A stretch of 64,000 nucleotides of DNA from Nonomuraea guangzhouensis (GTDB taxonomy: Bacteria; Actinomycetota; Actinomycetes; Streptosporangiales; Streptosporangiaceae), in contig NZ_JAHKRM010000001.1 of NCBI RefSeq assembly GCF_019396345.1, forward strand, positions 496,001-560,000, written 5' to 3'. The translations under genes were made by a program, and so were the position numbers. Shown here one piece after another: positions 42,033 to 51,204 of the stretch. Within the stretch, counting starts at the first letter, position 1. Each line of letters begins with the position of its first letter. Under the pieces are notes generated by a model. That model saw nothing but the letters and a program-made list of their open reading frames with translations, was not told the origin of the DNA and did no database searches.

Positions 42033-43157
42033 ATGGCTATTTCCGCTGCCCTCGCCTTGGTGCTGGCCGTCACGCCCGTCAGCGCCGCGCGGGCGGACAC
42101 CAAGGCCCCGCCGTGTAATCCCGAGGCCGGAGTCCAGGACGTCAGCGGCAAGCCCTGGCCACAGGATCGGCTGCGCTTCCAGCGGGTGTGGCGGCTGACC
42201 CGGGGCGAGGGCGTCACCGTCGCGGTCGTCGACAGCGGCGTGGACACCCGGCACCCGCAGCTCGCCGGGGTGGTCACCGTCTCCGAGGACCTGACCGGCA
42301 CGGACCAGCGGGACTGCGTGGGCCACGGTACGGCGGTGGCGGGCATCATCGCCGGCCGCGACCTCACCTCGCGTGGCGTACCGTTCCTCGGCGTCGCACC
42401 GGGCGCCCGGATCCTGTCGATCAAGCAGACCGCGACGAACGACGGCGCGGTGTCGCTACTGGCCCGGGGCATCAGACGGGCCGCCGAACTGGGCGCGAAG
42501 GTCATCAACGTGTCCGTGGAGGCGCACGACCAGCCGGAGCTCAAGTCGGCCGTCGCCTACGCGCAGAGCAGGGACGCGGTCATCGTCGCGGCGGCGGGCA
42601 ACGTGAAGCGGGAGGACGGCGAGGTGACGCCCTCCTACCCGGCGAACTACCCCGGCGTGATCGCGGTCGGCGCGGCCTCCCCCGACGGCACGAAATCGGC
42701 GTTCTCCAACGGCACCACCAGGGTCTCCGTCACCGCACCCGGATCGGCGATCACCAGCACGTGGACGGGCGGCGGCTACCGGACCGATCTCGACGGCACC
42801 AGCTTCGCCGCCCCGTACGTCTCAGGGGTGGTGGCCCTGGTCAGAGCCCGGCATCCGGAGCTCGATCTCTGGCAGGTCAAACGCCGCGTGGAGGCCACGG
42901 CCGAGGGCGGCGGCGCCACCGGGACCGGCGCGGGCATGGTCAACCCGCTGCTCGCGGTGACCGCCGTACTGCCGGGCACCGAGGAGAAGGCGGGCGGCGC
43001 CGCGCCGGTCGTCGTGGCCAAGGCCGCCGTCCCCGATCCGCGCACGCGCGGGCTGGCCGTCGGCATCGCGGCAGGCACGGTGGCGGTGACCGGGCTGGTG
43101 GTGTTCGCGGCGATCATGCTGCCCCGGGCGAGGCGCCGGGGCTGGCGGGCCGGGTGA
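42033..43157 (+). CDS. mycP: Mycosin, type VII secretion-associated S8 serine protease
   Basis: A 374-residue subtilisin: signal peptide (MAISAALALVLAVTPVSA), catalytic Asp67 (VAVVDSGVDT), His98 (CVGHGTAVAG), oxyanion Asn190 (AAAGN) and Ser257 (LDGTSFAAPYVSG), and a C-terminal membrane helix (LVVFAAIMLP) with a basic tail. This build is that of MycP, which sits in the membrane and stabilises and matures the ESX machine. ATG at 42033 has no ribosome site; a -10-like CAAAAT ends 8 bp before it, so the mRNA may be leaderless. Confidence 0.92.
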   Translation: MAISAALALVLAVTPVSAARADTKAPPCNPEAGVQDVSGKPWPQDRLRFQRVWRLTRGEGVTVAVVDSGVDTRHPQLAGVVTVSEDLTGTDQRDCVGHGTAVAGIIAGRDLTSRGVPFLGVAPGARILSIKQTATNDGAVSLLARGIRRAAELGAKVINVSVEAHDQPELKSAVAYAQSRDAVIVAAAGNVKREDGEVTPSYPANYPGVIAVGAASPDGTKSAFSNGTTRVSVTAPGSAITSTWTGGGYRTDLDGTSFAAPYVSGVVALVRARHPELDLWQVKRRVEATAEGGGATGTGAGMVNPLLAVTAVLPGTEEKAGGAAPVVVAKAAVPDPRTRGLAVGIAAGTVAVTGLVVFAAIMLPRARRRGWRAG

Positions 43158-43176
43158 TCCAATATTTCGAGGAATG

Positions 43177-43216
43177 TTGAAGTCACAGCCGTTCATCCGG
43201 TGCGCCCGCTTAGGGT
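43177..43216 (+). promoter_or_regulatory. T7SS promoter of TTGAAG-N28-TAGGGT type
   Basis: TTGAAG (43177-43182), 28 bp, TAGGGT (43211-43216). Predicted start near 43223, about 32 nt ahead of the WXG100 gene with its GGGAGGTGAACC site. Drives a seven-gene row up to 47079. Confidence 0.6.
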
Positions 43217-43254
43217 GCTCGCGTTGTCCCATGTTCGATTCCGGGAGGTGAACC

Positions 43255-43578
43255 GTGGCGCAGCCGACCACCTATCAGCAGGGCAGTCAGCACGACGCGG
43301 CCGCGCGCGCGCTGATCGCGCACGAGCACATCACGCAGATCCACAACAGGCTGCTCCAGATCCCCGACCAGCTCGGCAGCGCGTGGAAGGGCGAGTCGGC
43401 GTCCGTCTACGCGCAGGTTCTCAACGAGTGGAACCCGCAGTTCAAGAAGGTCATAGACGCCCTCCACCTGATCGCCGAGAACCTCAAGGGCTCCGGGATC
43501 GAGTACGACGAGGCCAGCACCTCCGCGCAGGCCGTCACCCAGAACCTCATGGCCGCGCTCAACGGCGGCAAGCTCTGA
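43255..43578 (+). CDS. WXG100-family (EsxA/EsxB-like) protein 1
   Basis: A 107-residue helical hairpin with the WXG turn Trp44-Lys-Gly46 (LGSAWKGESAS) between two long helices, the size and position expected for an EsxA/B-type T7SS substrate. GTG at 43255 follows GGGAGGTGAACC. First gene of the ESX substrate row and 16 bp ahead of a second WXG protein, so the two probably form the secreted heterodimer. Confidence 0.88.
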   Translation: MAQPTTYQQGSQHDAAARALIAHEHITQIHNRLLQIPDQLGSAWKGESASVYAQVLNEWNPQFKKVIDALHLIAENLKGSGIEYDEASTSAQAVTQNLMAALNGGKL

Positions 43579-43594
43579 CCTTAGGAGGGTCTCC

Positions 43595-43894
43595 ATGACA
43601 GGTGGCGGCGACATCATCCTCGCCAATTTCGACGAGATGGAGGAGATCGCGGCCGAGCTGGGCCGCGCGTACGCCAACCTCGTCGGCGAGCTGACCGACC
43701 TGGAGAACGACCTGAAGATCCTGGAGACCTGGGACGGCTCCGCGAAGGGCGTCTACCTGGAGGCCAAGCGCGAGTGGAACGATGCCGTCGTGTCCATGGG
43801 TGACACCATGCAGCGCTTCGGGCCCGCTCTGCACGACGCGACCGAGATCATGCGCGACGCCGAGCAGGCCAACGTCCGGCGCTGGGGCACCTGA
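43595..43894 (+). CDS. WXG100-family protein 2
   Basis: A 99-residue protein with Trp46-Asp-Gly48 (ILETWDGSAKG) in the turn between two helices and a C-terminal helix (TMQRFGPALHDATEIMRDAE). Likely partner of the preceding WXG100 protein. ATG at 43595 follows AGGAGGG. The classic C-terminal YxxxD/E export signal is not clear in either protein of the pair; it may be supplied by another member. Confidence 0.85.
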   Translation: MTGGGDIILANFDEMEEIAAELGRAYANLVGELTDLENDLKILETWDGSAKGVYLEAKREWNDAVVSMGDTMQRFGPALHDATEIMRDAEQANVRRWGT

Positions 43895-43902
43895 GCGGAA
43901 CG

Positions 43903-44274
43903 ATGACCGAACCCGAGAACGGGATACCTCCCGAGCTGGTCATCGACCCGGCGGCGGCCGGTGACCAGGCGATGTGCCAGCCGGACGCGCTGCTCGACGT
44001 CGCGGGGGCCATGTCGAGGGACCTGCTGCCCCGGCTCGAATCGGCCGGGCACGCGGTGCCCGACCTGTCGCTCACGGCCGTGGGCGACTGGGACGTGGCA
44101 CGGGGGTACGCCGAGACCATGCAACGGGCGCGCATGGCCACGGTGGACACGATGGAGCTCGTCACCGAACTGGTCAGAAGGGTCGTCGACGATCTGGTCG
44201 GCACCGCCGACACCGCCAGGGACGGCGACCAGCGAGCGGGCGAGGCCGCTCGCCGTACCAGATCTTCCGGATAG
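43903..44274 (+). CDS. ESX-associated small helical protein
   Basis: A 123-residue acidic helical protein (LLDVAGAMSRDLLPRLESAG; DWDVARGYAETMQRARMATV; LVTELVRRVVDDLVGTADTA) 8 bp behind the second WXG gene. The size and helix spacing resemble EspC/WXG-like proteins, with a GDWDVA in the turn region in place of WXG. No function is predictable beyond T7SS association. Confidence 0.65.
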   Translation: MTEPENGIPPELVIDPAAAGDQAMCQPDALLDVAGAMSRDLLPRLESAGHAVPDLSLTAVGDWDVARGYAETMQRARMATVDTMELVTELVRRVVDDLVGTADTARDGDQRAGEAARRTRSSG

Positions 44275-44282
44275 AGGGGCGC

Positions 44283-45599
44283 GTGGGAGAACCGAAGCCG
44301 ATCAAGCAGGGCGCGCTGCCGGCGGGCGCGCCTGAGAGCTACGGCGGGCGTGACTCGATCCGGCGGCTGATCATGAGCACCAGGCCGGAGGAGTTCGGCG
44401 GCGTCGCCGACGCCTACCAGTCCACGGGCGCGCTGCTGGACCAGACGATCAAGGAATTGGCCACCTATGCCTCACGCCTCGTCGCCGATGGAAACTGGGG
44501 CGGCGAGTCGGCGCGGGCCATGCTCGGACGGATGGCGCGGGTGCAGTCGTATCTCGGCACGCTGCGGAGCCAGATCGGCGACATCCCGCCATCCGTTCAG
44601 CAGGCCGGTCGCGAACTGGCCACGGCGAAGGAGAAGTTCGAGCAGGCCACCCAGGAGCAGTACTACACGGTGGACACCGGGTCGTACATCTCCCGGGAGC
44701 TGGGGAACGATCCAGACGCCGACGCCCAGCGCTTCCTCGCGGAACTGAACGGCCGCTTGGCGGACGCGCACGGGACGCTTCCCGCGCGGCTGCCGTGGGA
44801 CCCCGACCTGGCCGCCGGCGCGCCGTATCCGCCGACGCCGGTCGTGCGTGACAGCACGCCGGTGGGTGGCGGGATCGAGTTCCCCGATCAGGAGTCCACG
44901 CGCCCGGTCACGGGGCTGGCCAGTGTGGACCGGGCGGCGTCACCGATCTCGGTGACGCCGCCCGCTAACACGTTCACCCCGGCGGCACCGCTCGCCGCGT
45001 CGATCCCCGGCACTGCCGCTCCCCTGACCCTTGGGACGACGCCGGGCCAGGTCCCCGGGCTGATCACGTCCACCGGCGGCACGCCGTCCGTGGCCCAGCT
45101 CACCGGCTACCCGCCGACAACCGGCCCCACGCCGACCGGACGCCGGCCGATCACGGCTGAGCCGCGACGATCCCCGACCGGCACCGGCATCCGCCAGTCC
45201 GACGGCACGCCGACCGACCCGAAGCCGTCCGGCCGCACGTCGGCTGACGGCAGGCCGTCCGACCCCACACGCTCCGTCCTGGATGAGGGTCCCGCCAGGC
45301 CCGCCTCCGATCAGGCCCGCACCCCGCTCGGCAGCGTGCCCCACGAGACGGGCCCGTCCGTACGGCCCGGTGTCGTGCCGGTCGTCGACGGGACCTGGCC
45401 TGTCACCAGGACGGCATTGTCCGGCGGCCCCACAGGGGCGGCCGCCGGCACCGGTGGCATGCCGTTCATGCCCATGGGCGGCGGCCCGACCGGATACGAG
45501 GGTGCGCCGGCCGCCGCGCACCGGACGGTCGCGCCGCCCCCCGACGACTCGGGCCTGTTCCGTCCCGCGTACGACCCCGGCCGCCCGGTGGTGGACTGA
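44283..45599 (+). CDS. ESX-associated protein with WXG-like head and long Pro/Gly-rich tail
   Basis: A 438-residue protein: helical head of about 160 residues with a WGG turn (ADGNWGGESARAMLGRM) resembling PPE/WXG proteins, then about 270 residues of disordered Pro/Thr/Gly-rich sequence ending GRPVVD. Probably a large T7SS substrate or cell-wall protein. GTG at 44283 follows GAGGGG. Only 2 bp separate it from the next gene. Confidence 0.65.
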   Translation: MGEPKPIKQGALPAGAPESYGGRDSIRRLIMSTRPEEFGGVADAYQSTGALLDQTIKELATYASRLVADGNWGGESARAMLGRMARVQSYLGTLRSQIGDIPPSVQQAGRELATAKEKFEQATQEQYYTVDTGSYISRELGNDPDADAQRFLAELNGRLADAHGTLPARLPWDPDLAAGAPYPPTPVVRDSTPVGGGIEFPDQESTRPVTGLASVDRAASPISVTPPANTFTPAAPLAASIPGTAAPLTLGTTPGQVPGLITSTGGTPSVAQLTGYPPTTGPTPTGRRPITAEPRRSPTGTGIRQSDGTPTDPKPSGRTSADGRPSDPTRSVLDEGPARPASDQARTPLGSVPHETGPSVRPGVVPVVDGTWPVTRTALSGGPTGAAAGTGGMPFMPMGGGPTGYEGAPAAAHRTVAPPPDDSGLFRPAYDPGRPVVD

Positions 45600-45601
45600 C
45601 C

Positions 45602-45928
45602 ATGACCTCCGAGAACGACCTCAAGCGCATGCGGATGGACGCCGACTCCGTCCGCGAGATGGGCCGCAACCTCGGCAAGCAGCCCATGGAGCACCTCAAT
45701 GACATGACCCGCGTGGTCGCGGGACTCAACGTGCACGCCCGCCACTACGGCCTGTTCGGCTTCTTCGGCTCGTCGCTGGAGGACGCGCTCGACCAGGTCA
45801 AGCTGGCCGCCCACCAGTACGTCGCGGCGACCAGGCACGAGCTGGCCGAGATGGAGTCGAAGGCGTTCGACACGGCCAACACCGCCGTTCAGGGCGACGG
45901 CGCGGCCTCCGGCGTCATGGCCGGCTGA
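45602..45928 (+). CDS. ESX-associated small helical protein
   Basis: A 108-residue protein of two helices (DLKRMRMDADSVREMGRNLG; SSLEDALDQVKLAAHQYVAA) joined by GLNVHARHYGLFGFFGSS. The size fits WXG100-like proteins but no WXG turn is present. Probably another substrate or chaperone in the ESX row. Not recognised. Confidence 0.65.
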   Translation: MTSENDLKRMRMDADSVREMGRNLGKQPMEHLNDMTRVVAGLNVHARHYGLFGFFGSSLEDALDQVKLAAHQYVAATRHELAEMESKAFDTANTAVQGDGAASGVMAG

Positions 45929-45940
45929 GAGCGAGGACAC

Positions 45941-46648
45941 ATGCCGACACAACCGGAATCCGTGATCGCGGGCGCGGGCATGGCCCAGCTGGGCGCGGCG
46001 CTCCTGGGCGGCGGCCGCGCGAAGTACGCCGGACTGATCATCGCTCTCACCGTCGCCGACACGCCGGAGCTGCGGCGGGCCGCGCAGCAGTGGGAGGAAC
46101 TGTCGGCGGGGCTACGCGAGCATCCCCAGCAGGTGCAGGAGTCCGTCAAGGATGTGCGCTGGACGGAGACGAGCGCCGAGCTGTTCCACCAGACGGTCGA
46201 CACCCACGCCAACGAGGTGGCCGACAAGGCCGGTCTGCCGCAGTCCACGGCGGACTCCATGCGGACGTCCGCCGATGTTCTCGACTTCGCCGGCGACCTG
46301 ATGCTCGACGTGGGCGCCGCCATTCTCCTGGCGGGGACGATCTACCAGCTCGGGCGGGTCAATCCCTACTTCCGGCCGGCGGCGGAGGTGGCGGCGACGA
46401 TGTTCGGCCGCCGGGCCGATCAGCAGGCCGGGCAGGGCGCCATCAGGCTGCAGACGTTCCTCAGAGGTACGGAGGGTGTGGTCGGCAAGATCGCCGGCCG
46501 GTTCGCCAAGGTGTCGCCCGCCAAGAAGCTGCTCTTCGGCGGGGCGACCGCCGTCGGTGGCGGGATGACCGGCAACTCGGCCGTGGCCGGCGACCTCAGC
46601 GGATCGGCCCTCCCGCAGGGCAATCAGCAGACGAAGGAGGCAGGATGA
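45941..46648 (+). CDS. ESX-associated protein with hydrophobic helix
   Basis: A 235-residue protein: Gly/Ala-rich N-terminus (VIAGAGMAQLGAALLGG), WXG-like helical region with the turn VRWTETSAELFHQTVDTHAN, then a hydrophobic segment (LMLDVGAAILLAGTIYQLG, about 125-143) and a basic C-terminal part. The layout resembles WXG proteins carrying a membrane-active segment, and an effector role is possible but unproven. Stop overlaps the next start (ATGA). Confidence 0.6.
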   Translation: MPTQPESVIAGAGMAQLGAALLGGGRAKYAGLIIALTVADTPELRRAAQQWEELSAGLREHPQQVQESVKDVRWTETSAELFHQTVDTHANEVADKAGLPQSTADSMRTSADVLDFAGDLMLDVGAAILLAGTIYQLGRVNPYFRPAAEVAATMFGRRADQQAGQGAIRLQTFLRGTEGVVGKIAGRFAKVSPAKKLLFGGATAVGGGMTGNSAVAGDLSGSALPQGNQQTKEAG

Positions 46649-47079
46649 CGCGGGCTTTCGACGAAGCGGCCATCGACCGCATGATCGCCGGCACCCAGCG
46701 CCCGCTGGACGGGTTCGATGAGCTCTACCAGCAGGTCCTGGCCGTGCAGGGGTTCGCCCAGGACGCGGAGAAGCTGGTGACGGTCGAGTGCTCCGCCCAA
46801 GGCGTCACCGGGCTGGACATCAACCCGCGCGCGCTCCGCTGGGGCTCGGACAAGCTCGCCACCACGATCCTGGAGCTGATCGCCAGATCGCTGGCCGACC
46901 TGCAGGAGAAGTCGAACGCGCTCATGGCCGAGACGTGGGGCGAGGCCCCGCTGGACCTCACCCAGCACGACAACCCGGCCGACCTGCGCCTGCGGAACGC
47001 GCAGGACACGTACGACAGGGCCATGGAGAACGCGATGGCCGAGCTCGCCCGCATCCAGCGCCGCGTTGACGACGCCTAA
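46645..47079 (+). CDS. YbaB/EbfC-like protein at the end of the ESX row
   Basis: A 144-residue protein with the YbaB pattern: helix (LYQQVLAVQGFAQDAEKL), short sheet (VTVECSAQGVTGLDINPRAL) and long helices (KLATTILELIARSLADLQEK). It is the second YbaB-like gene of the locus, after 15866-16288. Its last 4 bp overlap the end of the convergent EccC gene. ATG at 46645 overlaps the preceding stop and has GGAGG upstream. Confidence 0.7.
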   Translation: MTRAFDEAAIDRMIAGTQRPLDGFDELYQQVLAVQGFAQDAEKLVTVECSAQGVTGLDINPRALRWGSDKLATTILELIARSLADLQEKSNALMAETWGEAPLDLTQHDNPADLRLRNAQDTYDRAMENAMAELARIQRRVDDA

Positions 47080-50000
47080 CCCGCTTCCGGCGGGGCCAGG
47101 TAGGCCGTCTGGATGAGCCGCGCGCCCGAGCGCCGGTCCACGAAGACCCCCCGCCCGGGCGGCAACTGCTGCGGACGCACGTTGCCGAACAGCGCCCCCT
47201 CCTCCCGCGGCCCCGACAGCAGCACGGCGGGGGTGTTCATCTCCTTCAGCCGCCGAACCACCGGGTCGAGCAGGCCGCGCCCCGCGCCGCCCATCGCCCG
47301 CCCCAGGATCAGGTGCAGCCCGATGTCGCGGGCCTGCGGCAGCAGGTCCCCGAGTACGGCCAGCGGATTGGCGGACGTGGCCACCAGGTCGTAGTCGTCC
47401 ACGATCACGTACAGGTCCTGGCCGGTCCACCAGCTCCTGGTACGCAACTGCTCGGAGGTGAGGTCGGGCGGCGGCAGCCGGGTCTGCATGACCTCGTAGA
47501 TGCCCTTGAGCACGGTGGCCGCGGCGGTGCTGGAGGCGGCGTAGCCGATGCGGTGCTCGTTGTCGGCCGTGTCGAGCAGCGAGCGCCGGTAGTCGATGAT
47601 GACGATCCGCGCCTCCAGCGGCGTGAACCGGTCGACGATGCCCTCGGCGACGACGCGCAGCAGGTTCGTCTTGCCGCTCTCGGTGTCGCCGAAGACGACG
47701 AAGTGCGCGTCGGCGTCGAAGTCGAGTGACACGGGCGCCAGGGCTGCCTCGTCGATGCCGATCGGGATGCGCGGCCCGCTCTGGTCCGGTCCGGGCAGCG
47801 TGTGCACGGGGAACAGGTCCGGCAGCAGCCGCACGGGCGGCGCCGGAGGCTGCCGCCAGGCGTTCGCCGCGTCCGCCACCAGCGCGGCGACCCCTTCGGC
47901 CAGGTCGTCCACCGTGGTCTTGCCGTCCACGCGGGGCAGCGCGGCGAGGAAGTGCAGGGCCTCGCGGGTGAGGCCGCGACCGGGCGCGCCCTCGGGCACG
48001 TTGGCGGCGGCCTTCCTGTCGATCTCCGACTCGAAGGAGTCGCCCAGTCTGAGCTCCAGCCGGGTGGAGAACATGTCGCGCACGTTGGACCGGAACTCCG
48101 ACCACTTGTTGGCCGTGCCGACGACGTGAATGCCGAAGCCGAGCCCCCGGGAGACCAGCTCGCTCAGCGGCGCCTCCAGCGACTCGAACTCCTGGCGCAT
48201 CGTGGCCCAGCCGTCCACGACGACGAAGACGTCACCCCAGCCGTCGCCCTCGTACTCGCCGGAGGCCACCAGACGGCGGTAGGTGGCGACCGAGTCGATG
48301 CCCCGCTCCACGAACAGCCGCTCCCTGCGCGCCAGCAGGGCCGTCACCTCCGCCACCGTCCGCCGCACCCGATCGGCGTCCAGCCTGGTCGCCACGCCGC
48401 CGACGTGCGGCAGCCCGGCCAGCGCCGACAGTGTGCCGCCGCCGAAGTCCAGGCAGTAGAACTGCACTTCCTTGGGCGTGTGGGTGATCGCGAGCGAGGC
48501 GATCAGCGTGCGCAGCAGCGTGCTCTTGCCCGTCTGCGGCGACCCGATGATCGCGGCGTTGCCCGCCGCGCCCGACAGATCCAGCCAGTACGGGTCGCGC
48601 CGCTGGTCGAAGGGGCTGTCCACGATGCCCACCACGGCGTGCAACCGGCCGGGGCGGTCCTGGTCGGTGCCTGCGGCGGTGAGTCCGTGCGACGGGGTCG
48701 CCAGGACGGGCGGCAGCAGCCGGTCGAGCGAGGCCGGCTCCTTGAGCGGGGGCAGCCAGATCCGGTGCGCGGCGGGTCCCTGCCCGTTCAGGCGGTCCAC
48801 CACGATGTTGAGCAGGCTGTCCTGCTGCTCCCGGTCCTCGGCGACGGGCTCGGGCTCGACCTCGGGCGGCGGCGGCAGCGGCACCCGCTCGGTGCCGTAC
48901 CAGACGATCTTGCCCTGGTGGCCGGGACGGGCGGCGACCGCCCGGCTCTCCCGCTGCGCCGGCTGGTAGGGGCCGGACACGTAGGCCGCCTTGAACCTGG
49001 TCATCCCGGTCGTCTCGAACATCAGGTAGGCGTTGCCGGGTTCGGGCGGCAGCGCGTAGGCGTCGGCGACGCCCAGCACCGCCCGGCTCTCCGCCGCCGA
49101 GAACGTCCGCAGCCCGATCCGGTACGACAGGTGCGTGTCCAGCCCACGCAGCCGTCCCGACTCCAGCCGCTGGGACGCGAGCAGCAGGTGCACGCCCAGC
49201 GAGCGCCCGAGCCGCCCGATCATCACGAACAGCTCGATGAACTCCGGCTTGGCCGACAGCAGCTCGCTGAACTCGTCCAGCACGATGAACAGCGTCGGCA
49301 TCGGCGCCAGCGCGGCGCCCTGCTCGCGGGCCTGCTCGTAGTCGCGCAGCGAGCCGTAGTTGCCGGCCGAGCGCAGCAGCTCCTGGCGGCGGACCATCTC
49401 GCCGTGCAGGGCGTCGTGCATGCGGTCGACCAGCGGAAGCTCGTCCTCCAGGTTGGTGATGACCGCCGACACGTGCGGGAGCGTGTCCAGGCCCAGGAAC
49501 GTCGCGCCGCCCTTGAAGTCGACCAGGACGAAGTTCAGCACCTCGGAGGAGTGGGTGATCGCCAGCGCGAGCACGAGCGTACGCAGCAGCTCGCTCTTGC
49601 CGGAGCCGGTGGCGCCGACCACGAGCCCGTGCGGGCCCATGCCGCCCTGCGCCGCCTCCTTGATGTCCAGCTCGACCGGGCGACCGTCGGCGCCCAGGCC
49701 GAGCGGCACCCGCAGCCGGTTCCTGACCGGCCGCGGCTGCCAGGTCACGGCGGCCGAGATCCGGCGGGCGTCACCGATGCGGAGCAGGTCGGTGAGCGTG
49801 GTGTTGGTGGAGAGCGCGTCGCGCTCCTCCTCCACCCCGCCCGCCACACCGGCCCGCAGCGGCGCGAGCTGCCTGGCCAGCGAGGCGAACGCGGGCAGGC
49901 CGAGTACGTCGGGCCGCCCGAGCGCGGTCCTGACCTGCTTGCCCATGTCGTCCTCGGCGACCCGGACCACTTCGTCGGCGGTGACGTCGAGGTACAGCGA

Positions 50001-51074
50001 GAGCTGCGCGGGCGCCTGTCCCGCCGACCCGCTGAGGTCGATCACGGTCACGCCCTCGATGGCGTCGGTCCCGAGCTGGCTGCCCGGCGGCACCCGGCCG
50101 CCGTCCAGGATCACCACGTGGTACGGCAGCGCGTCCTGCGAGAGCCCCCGGCTGAACCTGGGCCGGTCCTTCAGCTCGAACCCGAGCAGGTCGTCGAGCT
50201 CCGCGAGATCCCTGGTGACCAGCCGGACCGGGCCCGCCCCGTCCTCCTCCTGGGGATGGAAGGCGTGCGGCAGCCACTTGACCCACTCCCACTCGGCCGC
50301 CCGTTCGGCCCCGGTGCACACCGAGACCCGCAGGTCCTCGGGCGAGTGCAGGGCCACCGCCTGGGCCAGCGCGGCGCGGACCAGGCCGCGGGCGGCCTCG
50401 GGGTCGCCCGCGAGGGTGATCCGGGCGAAGGAGTGCAGCGCCAGCGCGACCGGCAGGCCGGGGACCGTGGCGTGGGTACGCACGAAACGGCGCAGCGCGC
50501 CGGCGGACATCGGGTCGAGGTCCTCGATCGGCCGGCTCTCCGGCGGGATCAGCGGCAGCGCGAGGCGCTGCGCGGAGGTGGCGATCCGCACCTGGCCGAA
50601 GTCGTCGTCGCGGGGCCGCCGCTCCCACAGCCGCGAGGTCATGACCAGCGACCACAGCGTGACGGGGTCGGGATGGTTCCAGGTCATCGCCTTGCGCTGC
50701 TGTTCGGCGGCCCGGCGGACGCGCCGGCGCACCTGCTCCAGGTAGCGGTAGTAGTCGCGGCGCTGGCCGTTGACGCGGCTCTTGCGCTCGCCGGTGGTCC
50801 TGAGCAGCTGACCCATCGTCATGCCCACCATCGAGACGGCGAACAGGCCGCTCGACACCATCATGATCGGGTTGCCCGTGCCGCCGCCGGTGAACATGAG
50901 CGCCATGGCGCCCGCCCCGGCGATCATCGGCAGGTAGGTCAGCACCTGGGTCAGGCCGCCGCCCGTGACCGTCTCGGGGATCTCGGGTGGCGCTTCCAGC
51001 AGGACCTCACCGCTCGGCTGCTCCGGCGGCCTGCGCCGCTCGGGCCGACGCACCACCCATGTGTTGCCGCTCAC
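47076..51074 (-). CDS. eccC: EccC, type VII secretion ATPase (FtsK/SpoIIIE family)
   Basis: A 1332-residue single-chain EccC: two N-terminal membrane helices (about residues 35-80), a DUF linker and three FtsK/SpoIIIE ATPase domains with Walker A GATGSGKSELL (near 487), GSPQTGKSTLL (near 843) and GDTESGKTNLL (near 1128). The first domain has a full Walker B LFIVLDEF; the second and third have VVVDGW and VIVDDY, lacking the Glu, as often in EccC. It is the motor and substrate receptor of the ESX machine. Mycobacterial EccC may be split in two chains, here it is one. Divergent from EccD. Confidence 0.95.
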   Translation of the reverse strand: MSGNTWVVRRPERRRPPEQPSGEVLLEAPPEIPETVTGGGLTQVLTYLPMIAGAGAMALMFTGGGTGNPIMMVSSGLFAVSMVGMTMGQLLRTTGERKSRVNGQRRDYYRYLEQVRRRVRRAAEQQRKAMTWNHPDPVTLWSLVMTSRLWERRPRDDDFGQVRIATSAQRLALPLIPPESRPIEDLDPMSAGALRRFVRTHATVPGLPVALALHSFARITLAGDPEAARGLVRAALAQAVALHSPEDLRVSVCTGAERAAEWEWVKWLPHAFHPQEEDGAGPVRLVTRDLAELDDLLGFELKDRPRFSRGLSQDALPYHVVILDGGRVPPGSQLGTDAIEGVTVIDLSGSAGQAPAQLSLYLDVTADEVVRVAEDDMGKQVRTALGRPDVLGLPAFASLARQLAPLRAGVAGGVEEERDALSTNTTLTDLLRIGDARRISAAVTWQPRPVRNRLRVPLGLGADGRPVELDIKEAAQGGMGPHGLVVGATGSGKSELLRTLVLALAITHSSEVLNFVLVDFKGGATFLGLDTLPHVSAVITNLEDELPLVDRMHDALHGEMVRRQELLRSAGNYGSLRDYEQAREQGAALAPMPTLFIVLDEFSELLSAKPEFIELFVMIGRLGRSLGVHLLLASQRLESGRLRGLDTHLSYRIGLRTFSAAESRAVLGVADAYALPPEPGNAYLMFETTGMTRFKAAYVSGPYQPAQRESRAVAARPGHQGKIVWYGTERVPLPPPPEVEPEPVAEDREQQDSLLNIVVDRLNGQGPAAHRIWLPPLKEPASLDRLLPPVLATPSHGLTAAGTDQDRPGRLHAVVGIVDSPFDQRRDPYWLDLSGAAGNAAIIGSPQTGKSTLLRTLIASLAITHTPKEVQFYCLDFGGGTLSALAGLPHVGGVATRLDADRVRRTVAEVTALLARRERLFVERGIDSVATYRRLVASGEYEGDGWGDVFVVVDGWATMRQEFESLEAPLSELVSRGLGFGIHVVGTANKWSEFRSNVRDMFSTRLELRLGDSFESEIDRKAAANVPEGAPGRGLTREALHFLAALPRVDGKTTVDDLAEGVAALVADAANAWRQPPAPPVRLLPDLFPVHTLPGPDQSGPRIPIGIDEAALAPVSLDFDADAHFVVFGDTESGKTNLLRVVAEGIVDRFTPLEARIVIIDYRRSLLDTADNEHRIGYAASSTAAATVLKGIYEVMQTRLPPPDLTSEQLRTRSWWTGQDLYVIVDDYDLVATSANPLAVLGDLLPQARDIGLHLILGRAMGGAGRGLLDPVVRRLKEMNTPAVLLSGPREEGALFGNVRPQQLPPGRGVFVDRRSGARLIQTAYLAPPEAG

Positions 51075-51204
51075 CGCACCTCACCGAACACGCCACCAAA
51101 CAACCCTCATAAAAGCCCGTCAGACCCCGCATTCAGCGACATTTCAAATTTTCTCGACATATTTACGGCGGCGCGTCGGGAGCCGAGTCCATAAACTCCT
51201 CCAA

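Noticed and set aside
47802..51194. Plus-strand open frame of 1130 codons opposite eccC
   Set aside because: Arg/Gly/His-rich translation without domains, opposite a clear EccC gene; a high-GC shadow frame.
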